DNA of 12,500 nt, taken from positions 1 through 12,500 of the forward strand of contig JABDBT010000074.1 of NCBI GenBank assembly GCA_013288465.1. Reading direction: 5' to 3'. How positions within the stretch are numbered: the stretch's first letter is position 1; every line of letters begins with the position of its first letter. Source of the DNA: Bacteroidota bacterium (GTDB taxonomy: Bacteria > Bacteroidota > Bacteroidia > Sphingobacteriales > Sphingobacteriaceae). The translations under genes and the position numbers were made by a program. Below, piece after piece: positions 6,523-12,500 of this stretch. The notes under the pieces were generated by a model. That model was given only the letters and a program-made list of their open reading frames with translations, was not told where the DNA came from and made no database searches.

Positions 6523-6617
6523 CATGAAATACATTAGTCATTAATAACCAAAGACTTATTTAATCCATTGGTTGCTAAATATTCTTAAATTATTTACTTT
6601 TCTATCCGGCTTATAAT
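6523..6617 (-). promoter_or_regulatory. CRISPR leader between cas13b and the first repeat
   Basis: A 95-bp AT-rich stretch between the cas13b stop and the leader-proximal repeat, which is where a Cas13b array promoter and leader should be. An inverted pair AACCAA / TTGGTT (6546-6551, 6568-6573) is present. No clear -33/-7 pair is seen; the best -7-like string on the minus strand ends in CTTTG just before the array and is imperfect. Leader role is inferred from position. Confidence 0.5.
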
Positions 6618-8969
6618 TTAATTGCCTTCCTTAGGCAAGTAAGCTGACCGATCCTTCTTAGCATGCAAATCTTCTGTTATTTGAAGTATCTCCCTTGTAG
6701 TTTCTCCTTTTCGGGTAAGCCATGAAAAACTGCCATTGGTGGATATAGGAATATCATTATGAAAAATGACGTTGCGATAGTCATTAATAATTTCCGAATC
6801 AGTTTGTGCGGCCAACTCCAAAATACTTAAAAAACTGCAATGATATTTATCATCTTCCTGCTTCTTAGGCCTGTTTTCAAACTTCTCTTTTAGCCATGTG
6901 TGAAATTTATTTTTATCGCCTTCGAAATTTACATCAAGTGCCTTTTGCAAAACATTTTTCTCAAATGTCAGCATATAATCGCCCAATTTTTGACCAGTAC
7001 GCCGCACAAGGTCAATTTCGTTTCGTAGTAATTGGAAAGGAATAGGATTACCTTTTGTGCCATCCGGCAATGCTTTTCCTTCAAATTGATTTATTGACAA
7101 TGTATTTAAATCATCTTCCCAAAGGTCATGCTCATCATTGCAACGTTTTTTAAAATGGACGGCTGCCTTACGCAAGCGGCTTTTTTCGGTCATAAACATC
7201 ATATTGTCCAACTGGTGCATTAGCACTTCTGTATATAATGGCTCCGAAACCGGATCATCAGGACCGCCATTTATAAGAGGTAAAGGGATAGACAAAGCGT
7301 TCATCTTTTCAAGTTGGACAGTCTTTTCTTTTTCCACCATCTCACTCATTATTTTTGTGAAATCATTGTTTTTCAAATAACGCTGCGCCATCCACCAAAG
7401 TAATATATCCTCTGTATGCGTGGTATTGATTAAACCTTTTAAAATATGCACCTGTTTTTGCTGATTTATGGCCGGGTACAGGTATTCAACCATTTCTGCC
7501 TTATAAAATTCTTTGCGCAGAACATTACCCAATTGTTTGTTTTTCCGGAGATCAGAAAATAAATTGAGTGCTGGTCGTTGTTGAACTTTATTGCCATCCT
7601 TGTTAACCACGATTGACAATTTTCGTCCCGCTGTATATTCATCTGGAAAAAGCCCCTTGACAACAAGCATAGGGTGTATGGAAAAAGGCTGCACCTGTAA
7701 TGTCTTTTGATGTTTGCCTTTTAATATTTCCTGATCTTCTGGTTTTAGGAAGTCAGGCGGTATTGATATTCCGAATTTTCGGCACAAGGCAGGCAGATCT
7801 TTTTTTAACAATTGTGATGGTAACGTTAACAAGTTATCAAAAAACAATTCGCGATTGTTAAAGACCAGTTCCATTAAATTGTCCAGGCTTTGAGCATCGT
7901 TTAAAAGTGTCCTTATTTCATTTGGTATTGGAGGTTGCCTTGTTCCTAATTTAAAAAGCTTCTCAAAAAGATAATCAAAAGTAATTTGTTGACCGGGTTT
8001 CTTTGCTTTAAGGTGCAAACTATAATGGCATATGCTCATTTGATTATATTCATTTGCTCTTAAAAACTTACCGTCTGGTCTTTTTTCGCTCGACCATTCA
8101 AACAATCGATAAGCACCCATCACCATTTTGTTTTTAACCGCGCGGCTAATATATTGCCTGTTTGCCAGGGCATTTTTCCACTCATTTTTTATAAAGGCAA
8201 ACCTGTTAACCAATAATTTTTTTAGTTTATCCTGGTCGTTAAAGGCCGGTTGAAGATAGTTGGATACAAAAGGTTTTTCCAGCAGTGCATACTCTTCTTT
8301 GTCGTCAAAATAACCCTTGCTTTCCAATTTCTTTAGGTCATCGACAAGGGAATGGAAAAATTGCTGTAGTACAGTTGCATATTTTGTCTCGTTCTTTTGA
8401 ATATACGCTGCTAAATATCGCATGGCATTAGGGCCTAAAGCAAACTGATAAAATTTGTTATGATTTTTAACTACATTTTCATCTTTCAGTACTGCCACAT
8501 AAATATGGCCATTTTCAAGTGTTAGGCGGTAATCCTCATTCGGTGGTATTGCCGATGCTTTAAAATAATCTTTTATTTTTACTAAACCATTTTTGTCTTC
8601 CTCTTTTATCTGCATAAACCGCTCCATACCCCAGTACCAGTTATCGCCTGCAAAATCCATCAGGTATTTTGCAGTATAAAATACAAATCGGTTGCCTTTC
8701 CTGAATTTTTGGTTGGTTCGCAAAACATAATCCTGTTGATATACCTGGATGGGTTCGGGTTCAATTTCTAATTTTTCATTTCCTTTTTTGTCTATAATTG
8801 ACACCCAATTCTTATCATTTGGCCGTATATAATTTGCCAACAGCGTACTATCTTTTTCGGGATTGCCTTTTTCAAGGGCCTCAAAAAAAGATAATACCCA
8901 ACTCGGTAACCTTGCGCCCGCCGCGCAGGTATTGATTTTCCTTTGTAAGCAAATAGACTTGTTCGTCAT
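6618..8969 (-). CDS. cas13b: Cas13b, C-terminal part (HEPN2), out of frame with the N-terminal part
   Basis: A 783-codon frame carrying the C-terminal two thirds of the type VI-B RNA-guided RNase Cas13b. The C-terminal HEPN motif R-X4-H is clear as R732-N-V-I-F-H737 in NDYRNVIFHND (6776-6759), about R1167/H1172 in the rejoined protein. The position near the C-terminus is diagnostic of Cas13b. The central helical and lid regions, rich in K and aromatic residues (for example FVFYTAKYLMDFAGDNWYWG), show no other recognised domain. The first ~18 residues overlap the upstream frame and look unnatural (CLQRKINTCAA). Sensible protein begins at LPSWVLSFFEAL, so the ATG at 8969 is probably not a real start. 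Without HEPN1 this piece alone could bind crRNA but should not be a complete nuclease. Confidence 0.9.
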   Translation of the reverse strand: MTNKSICLQRKINTCAAGARLPSWVLSFFEALEKGNPEKDSTLLANYIRPNDKNWVSIIDKKGNEKLEIEPEPIQVYQQDYVLRTNQKFRKGNRFVFYTAKYLMDFAGDNWYWGMERFMQIKEEDKNGLVKIKDYFKASAIPPNEDYRLTLENGHIYVAVLKDENVVKNHNKFYQFALGPNAMRYLAAYIQKNETKYATVLQQFFHSLVDDLKKLESKGYFDDKEEYALLEKPFVSNYLQPAFNDQDKLKKLLVNRFAFIKNEWKNALANRQYISRAVKNKMVMGAYRLFEWSSEKRPDGKFLRANEYNQMSICHYSLHLKAKKPGQQITFDYLFEKLFKLGTRQPPIPNEIRTLLNDAQSLDNLMELVFNNRELFFDNLLTLPSQLLKKDLPALCRKFGISIPPDFLKPEDQEILKGKHQKTLQVQPFSIHPMLVVKGLFPDEYTAGRKLSIVVNKDGNKVQQRPALNLFSDLRKNKQLGNVLRKEFYKAEMVEYLYPAINQQKQVHILKGLINTTHTEDILLWWMAQRYLKNNDFTKIMSEMVEKEKTVQLEKMNALSIPLPLINGGPDDPVSEPLYTEVLMHQLDNMMFMTEKSRLRKAAVHFKKRCNDEHDLWEDDLNTLSINQFEGKALPDGTKGNPIPFQLLRNEIDLVRRTGQKLGDYMLTFEKNVLQKALDVNFEGDKNKFHTWLKEKFENRPKKQEDDKYHCSFLSILELAAQTDSEIINDYRNVIFHNDIPISTNGSFSWLTRKGETTREILQITEDLHAKKDRSAYLPKEGN
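8881..8930 (-). other. Frameshift site within cas13b
   Basis: Within this overlap the coding frame changes by one net base (removing one base or adding two would restore it). Two candidate sites: the GGG in a GC-rich run (8917-8919), where losing one G gives a junction YLRGGARLPSWVLSFFEAL, and a T7 run on the coding strand (A7 at 8883-8889), where losing one T gives ELGIIFFEAL. Both restore a 1218-residue protein. The first is preferred because LPSWVLSFF reads like natural Cas13b sequence. It could be a real mutation, a sequencing error, or slippage. Confidence 0.8.
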
Positions 8970-10275
8970 CTGTTCTTTCAGCTATCGGCTTAATTAAAAT
9001 ATCATATAGCGTTGTCCTATTATTGGCCTGTTTCTTTAATTCAATGGCTAATATTGCAAGAGGTGCTGGCAAATCAACCATGTTGTGGTGTAAGGTTTGC
9101 AACAATACCAGCCTATGTAATGCCTCAAAATTAATATGAAAACTAAAGCCAGACAATTCATCATAAGTAAAGGCAATTGTGCCGGTACTGTGCTTATCTT
9201 CCTGTTCTTTTTTCAAGGTTTCTGCATCTTCCTCCAACTCTAACGATGCTTTTATTTTTCGGTCGATGAGGGTAAATTTTAATTCTGGAAGTATATTTTT
9301 ACTTTCGATATAATCTTTTAGTTGTTCTACATTTTTAATCAGTTCATTATTATTATCAAACAAAGGCATAGCATCATTGCTTCCCCAGTAATCAGGATAA
9401 TCCATTAAATAGGAAATCAGTTTAAAGGCGGTACGTGCTTTAAATACATTCTGTCTTACTTCGGGGGCAAGGGTATCTATAAAACGATCTTCATGATTAA
9501 AGTCGGTAATGGCGGCACCATCCCGATTACAGTAAAAAGTATATAACAGCCGTTTTATTTTAAATTGCGGCATATCCGCGCGTTTGTAACCGGTTCGCTG
9601 TTGCAAAAACTGATTCATCTGGCCGGTCGTCAGAAAGAAACTAAGGAAAAAGATACGCCCCTCTATTGTAATGAAATTTTTCGCATCCCCCCCGAAGCCA
9701 ATCGGGTTGAATAATTTAGACTCTTTTTCATAATTCTTCTGCTTTAAAAATTGATAATCGGAAACAGCACCGGGGAAATCAACAGATAACTGAACTAAAG
9801 CTTCGTTATACTTTTGTTCCACAAATCTTTTCAATTCATCTGAAAAAACAAGCACACTGTTATCATGCCATATATGAGAATGATAATTACGGATTTCTTC
9901 AACTTTTTTTATAAGTTGCGTTATGATCCTATCATCTTGTTGGGTTAGCTCATATCCATTAGTGTTTTTGCTCAGAAAGTGGGCTTTCCAAAAATATTCC
10001 GCCCAAAAAGCATTTTGTTGAGATTGGGTTTTGTTTTGTAATTGCGTTTTTACTTTTTCAACATTTTCAAAGGCTATATTATAAAAAATAGTAAAATCCG
10101 CTGTTTTAGTACTTTCTTTATCGGTGTTTGTAATTTTAGTGCCGCCACCAGTAAAAAAATCGTATTCTGAAGAAGGTCGTCTACCAGTTCTTGTACCTGG
10201 TGAAAACCTATTGGGTTTTGAGCTTTTTCCTTTAAAATGCTGCTGTGGTTTGGCTTTTCGTTGTGGGTAATCCAT
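8881..10275 (-). CDS. cas13b: Cas13b, N-terminal part (HEPN1)
   Basis: A 464-codon frame with the N-terminal HEPN domain of Cas13b. The nuclease motif R-X4-H is R129-N-Y-H-S-H134 in EEIRNYHSHIW (9891-9874). In Cas13b, crRNA-guided target RNA binding brings HEPN1 and HEPN2 together to cut RNA in cis and collaterally. Residues 1-45 are a strongly basic, Gly/Ser/Pro-rich tail before the folded domain. The frame is natural through DDEQVYLLTKENQYLRGG (about residue 453) and then runs 11 odd residues (RKVTELGIIFF) to a stop in the C-terminal part's frame. The start ATG at 10275 follows the membrane-protein gene by 27 bp, suggesting one operon. The gene is visibly AT-richer than the flanking metabolic genes. 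No cas1/cas2 nearby, as is common in type VI-B. Confidence 0.92.
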   Translation of the reverse strand: MDYPQRKAKPQQHFKGKSSKPNRFSPGTRTGRRPSSEYDFFTGGGTKITNTDKESTKTADFTIFYNIAFENVEKVKTQLQNKTQSQQNAFWAEYFWKAHFLSKNTNGYELTQQDDRIITQLIKKVEEIRNYHSHIWHDNSVLVFSDELKRFVEQKYNEALVQLSVDFPGAVSDYQFLKQKNYEKESKLFNPIGFGGDAKNFITIEGRIFFLSFFLTTGQMNQFLQQRTGYKRADMPQFKIKRLLYTFYCNRDGAAITDFNHEDRFIDTLAPEVRQNVFKARTAFKLISYLMDYPDYWGSNDAMPLFDNNNELIKNVEQLKDYIESKNILPELKFTLIDRKIKASLELEEDAETLKKEQEDKHSTGTIAFTYDELSGFSFHINFEALHRLVLLQTLHHNMVDLPAPLAILAIELKKQANNRTTLYDILIKPIAERTDDEQVYLLTKENQYLRGGRKVTELGIIFF

Positions 10276-10302
10276 GATTAAAAGATTTTAGGTTATAAAT
10301 TA

Positions 10303-10947
10303 TTATTGTAATTCAAGATATATTTCACCATTGCTAAAGCGCTCGTGGTTAAAATAATAACCTTTCAGTGTATGACTTTTAGGATTAAACGTAAGCACAC
10401 ATACTCCGTCATGATTTGTTAAGCCATGTTTTGCATTATCGGGGTGTAATTGACTGCCCTTACTTGAAAAAAAATACCGTATATCAAAATCGCCATTTTC
10501 CTTTTTTTTAATTTCTTCCCAAAAGCTTGCAAAATGCGAAGAGCGGTTAGTGCATTCTTTATCAGTATAGAAATTGCCTTCAATTTTTATGGCGTTGATA
10601 TTTTGTATGATCTGCATCTTGCAAAATAACTCTATGTGTGGTTTTGATAAATCATCTTCGATATGATACGATGAGATTACTTTTCCAACATATTTGCCCC
10701 TTATATCACAAACCCCTAATAATTTAAGAACCCATTTCCACATGCAGTTTTTATTGATGTAGGTAAAAACTGCTAATACCGTTGAATAACTAAAGAAAAT
10801 ACATAGTATTTCGTCCCATAATCCAAATGTTTTATGCTCCCAGATAGTTCCCCATAATACTTTGAACCCGAAATTAAGGGCTACAATTACGCATAACAAA
10901 ATCGCTAATATAGTTGGAGGGTAGTTTTTGAACGTAAGTTTATCCAT
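10303..10947 (-). CDS. Cas13b-linked membrane protein, two helices plus beta-rich domain (Cap15-like)
   Basis: A 214-residue protein encoded 27 bp upstream of cas13b on the same strand, so probably co-transcribed. Two hydrophobic helices lie at about 11-33 (PPTILAILLCVIVALNFGF) and 46-64 (ILCIFFSYSTVLAVFTYI). A soluble beta-rich domain follows from about 80: DIRGKYVGKVISSY (81-94), several alternating strands, and a C-terminal LKGYYFNHERF-SNGEIYLEL. This order (2TM, G-x-(W/Y)-x-G strand, closing G-Y-Y then G-x-I-x-L strands) resembles the 2TM-beta effector Cap15 of CBASS. Known Cas13b partners differ: Csx27 has more membrane helices, and Csx28 carries a HEPN-like R-X4-H, which is absent here. 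Likely role, by inference: a membrane effector or modulator acting with Cas13b. No cyclase is present to make a nucleotide signal. Identity rests on pattern recognition only. Confidence 0.7.
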   Translation of the reverse strand: MDKLTFKNYPPTILAILLCVIVALNFGFKVLWGTIWEHKTFGLWDEILCIFFSYSTVLAVFTYINKNCMWKWVLKLLGVCDIRGKYVGKVISSYHIEDDLSKPHIELFCKMQIIQNINAIKIEGNFYTDKECTNRSSHFASFWEEIKKKENGDFDIRYFFSSKGSQLHPDNAKHGLTNHDGVCVLTFNPKSHTLKGYYFNHERFSNGEIYLELQ

Positions 10948-11363
10948 GATAGGTTAGGTTTATAAGTAATATTTAACTAAGATAGAGAATTAAAAAAGAT
11001 TATTTTATATGTAATCCTTTGAATCAGATCTCTTTAAATTGGCGTTAGGGATGGCAGCGGATACCGGCCCCGAGCCTAATGCCTTGCAGGTGTATGAGCG
11101 TACAGCCCGGCCCGCAGGGAACGCCCCAAACATTCACCCTGCCTGTGGTACTACATTACAACATAACGTGTTAGCGATTAAAGGAGGCCGGAAGCCGTTA
11201 AGCATGCACAGAAGGTGTGGCTCTAGCATTTTAAGGCAACTTGAGGTGCAGTTAAGGCAGCATGAGGCAGCATTAAAATGATGTTGTAAGGCCTTGAAAC
11301 ATTGCACCAGGTTTTTCTTTAATTGTAAACCTATTGCAGGACTATCATTAATTATATACTGTA

Positions 11364-11419
11364 AACTAAAATCCGGACAAGACCAAGTGTCAACTAAAAT
11401 CAGGACGAGTCAGTGTTCC
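11364..11419. repeat. Two imperfect 28-bp tandem units
   Basis: Adjacent 28-bp units (11364-11391 and 11392-11419) both begin AACTAAAATC, followed by a near-identical GGAC segment. 17 of the first 20 positions agree. After that the second unit runs into GTTCC-rich repeats (GTGTTCC, GTTCC, GTGTTCC). Probably a remnant of a dispersed or mobile repeat. Confidence 0.5.
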
Positions 11420-11430
11420 AGGCGTTCCAA

Positions 11431-11455
11431 GTGTTCCACTTCATGGTTGGAACAC
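11431..11455 (-). terminator. Hairpin downstream of the histidine kinase
   Basis: An 8-bp stem GTGTTCCA / TGGAACAC with a 9-nt loop, 24 bp past the kinase stop codon. It could end the kinase transcript or protect its 3' end. There is no U-tract, so intrinsic termination is uncertain. Confidence 0.35.
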
Positions 11456-11478
11456 CTGCATTATGAGCAAGCAAATCA

Positions 11479-12500
11479 TCAATCAGCCTCAGCAGTCTGA
11501 TAAGGTATAGTAAACAGAATAGTACACCCTTTGCCGGCGTCACTTTCTACCCGGATGTTGCCGCCCTGCAAGGTCACTAACTGCTGGCAAAGGTATAAGC
11601 CCAGGCCCGTGCCCGCTTTTACCTGGCTGCCGCCGGCCTGGTAGTAACGGGTAAATAAACCGGCCTGCTGCTCTTTGGGGATACCTATGCCGGTATCCTG
11701 TATGCTTACCTCCAGTACGGCGCTTTGTTCATTTACCGTATTTAAAACCGCTGTTACGGCTACGCTGCCTTCGTCGGTGTATTTAATAGCGTTGCTTAAC
11801 AGGTTGGTCAACACCTGCTTCAGTTTAAAGGTATCGCCGGTTACCATGCTTTCTTCATTGCCGGTAAACGCGGCGGTTAATATAATGCCTTTCTTTTCGG
11901 CCATAAAGTGCATGCTGTCCACGGCTTCCTTCAGTACCCTAAACGGTTGAAAAGTAACCCGCAGCAACATGCCGCCCTGTTGGTGTTCCAGCTTGCCAAC
12001 GTCGAGAATATTGTTAACCGTTTCTATTAGCATGGTGGACGAAAGATTAATAGATGCCACCTTTTTTTCCTGGTCGGGCGAAAGCGTGGTTTTGTTGAGC
12101 ATATAAATGGCGCCGGTAATGGCCGTAAGCGGGTTGCGTATCTCGTGGCTCATGGTAGCCAGTATCTCTGATTTTTGCCCGGCCAACGCCACCGCCCGTT
12201 CGTTTTCCATCAAATAGTTTTGCTCGGCATCTGCAGCCTTGCGGATATAGACGATGAGCAGCACAATAAAGATCAGGATGAGCGTAATGGCTACACCGAT
12301 AAAATGATCCATATCTGCCGTGGTCGACTGGTATTGCTGTAATATCTCGTTCCGTCCTTTTTCCCAGGCGGCCTGGTTAATGTCTTTTAACTGTTGCAGT
12401 AGCTGGTGAAGCTGTGCCAGCAGGTTAAGGTTGGCGGTAATTAATTGTTCGTTTGAGAGCAGCACATAGGCATTTTGCCGGTTTAGCTGTTGAAGTAGTT
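11479..12500 (-). CDS. Membrane sensor histidine kinase, C-terminal part
   Basis: Partial gene: the frame stays open to the window edge, so the true start lies outside. (A GTG at 12465 is possible but would cut a helical sensor segment.) Counting from that GTG, a Leu/Gln-rich extracytoplasmic helix (about 7-45) leads to a membrane helix at 56-74 and a short linker. The HisKA dimerisation domain follows, with the phospho-acceptor H107 in SHEIRNPL, then the HATPase domain with the N box NLLSNAIKY, G1 DTGIGI, the F-box-like LFTRYYQ and the G2 box GTGLGLYL. The protein ends with no receiver domain. It autophosphorylates and passes phosphate to a response regulator that is not in the window. All catalytic boxes are intact; the signal is unknown. 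Confidence 0.93.
   Translation of the reverse strand, partial: LLQQLNRQNAYVLLSNEQLITANLNLLAQLHQLLQQLKDINQAAWEKGRNEILQQYQSTTADMDHFIGVAITLILIFIVLLIVYIRKAADAEQNYLMENERAVALAGQKSEILATMSHEIRNPLTAITGAIYMLNKTTLSPDQEKKVASINLSSTMLIETVNNILDVGKLEHQQGGMLLRVTFQPFRVLKEAVDSMHFMAEKKGIILTAAFTGNEESMVTGDTFKLKQVLTNLLSNAIKYTDEGSVAVTAVLNTVNEQSAVLEVSIQDTGIGIPKEQQAGLFTRYYQAGGSQVKAGTGLGLYLCQQLVTLQGGNIRVESDAGKGCTILFTIPYQTAEAD

Larger units (their letters stand above)
10948..11478. other. Intergenic region between the CRISPR operon and the kinase
   Basis: About 530 bp with no convincing gene. 10948-11035 is AT-rich and must contain the promoter of the membrane protein-cas13b operon; no clean -33/-7 pair is seen. 11039-11281 is GC-rich with a rightward open frame, but its translation has no family resemblance, and the composition matches dispersed intergenic repeats. 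11282-11363 shows nothing clear. 11364-11455 holds a tandem repeat and a hairpin. Confidence 0.5.

Noticed and set aside
5559..6544. Long repetitive open frames on both strands through 5559-6544, with motifs like CPYHTKRWLSH, SLPYKKMAFTP or GVKAIFLYGRDT
   Set aside because: They are the CRISPR repeat translated: the 66-bp period is divisible by three, so any frame without a stop in the repeat stays open from spacer to spacer.
8931..8969. Independent start of the Cas13b C-terminal piece at the ATG at 8969, making a natural two-subunit enzyme
   Set aside because: The first 18 residues look non-native and lie over good coding sequence in the other frame; a frameshift explains the data more simply, though it is not excluded.
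10303..10947. Identification of the membrane protein as Csx28
   Set aside because: No R-X4-H motif is present, and the C-terminal domain looks beta-rich rather than HEPN-helical.
11039..11281. 80-codon rightward frame in the intergenic region
   Set aside because: No recognisable motif, repeat-like GC-rich composition, and no credible start context.

Overview
The window looks like chromosome of a Bacteroidota bacterium, most likely from the Sphingobacteriaceae (Mucilaginibacter/Pedobacter-like). The reasons are TAnnTTTG-type promoter remnants, weak Shine-Dalgarno signals, secreted carbohydrate-active and serine-hydrolase genes, RAYT-type transposase hairpins of the GCGTTCC-TAC-GGAACGC kind, and a Cas13b CRISPR system, which is largely confined to this phylum. 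Genus-level placement is inference.

Left part (1-5400). An IS200/RAYT-like Y1 transposase with REP-like hairpins is followed by two small two-helix membrane proteins that look like paralogues. Between and beyond them lie two copies of a GC-rich intergenic repeat with a strong hairpin. Three leftward metabolic or envelope genes follow: an SDR oxidoreductase with a non-canonical active site, a secreted class-C-type serine hydrolase, and a secreted GH43 glycosidase with a C-terminal CBM6-like module. The GH43 gene has a LacI-family-like palindrome and a -33/-7-like promoter just upstream. The 600 bp between the hydrolase and GH43 hold only repeat-like DNA.

Central part (5431-10947). This is a type VI-B CRISPR-Cas locus, all read on the minus strand: a small membrane protein (two helices plus a beta-rich domain), then Cas13b, then an AT-rich leader, then an array of 17 repeats of 36 bp with 16 spacers of exactly 30 bp. 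The repeat RNA on the minus strand folds into two short stems with a U-rich apical loop, as in other Cas13b crRNAs, and decayed repeats sit at the leader-distal end. Cas13b is split over two overlapping frames by one net base. Both HEPN R-X4-H motifs survive, one in each piece, and the rejoined protein would be about 1218 residues. No cas1 or cas2 is present. The upstream membrane protein does not look like Csx27 or Csx28. It resembles the 2TM-beta (Cap15-type) effectors known from CBASS, which makes this module the most interesting part of the window.

Right part (10948-12500). A 500-bp intergenic stretch with a 28-bp imperfect tandem repeat and a hairpin is followed by a leftward membrane sensor histidine kinase whose N-terminus runs off the window. 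The CRISPR module is visibly more AT-rich than the genes on both sides, which fits horizontal acquisition.
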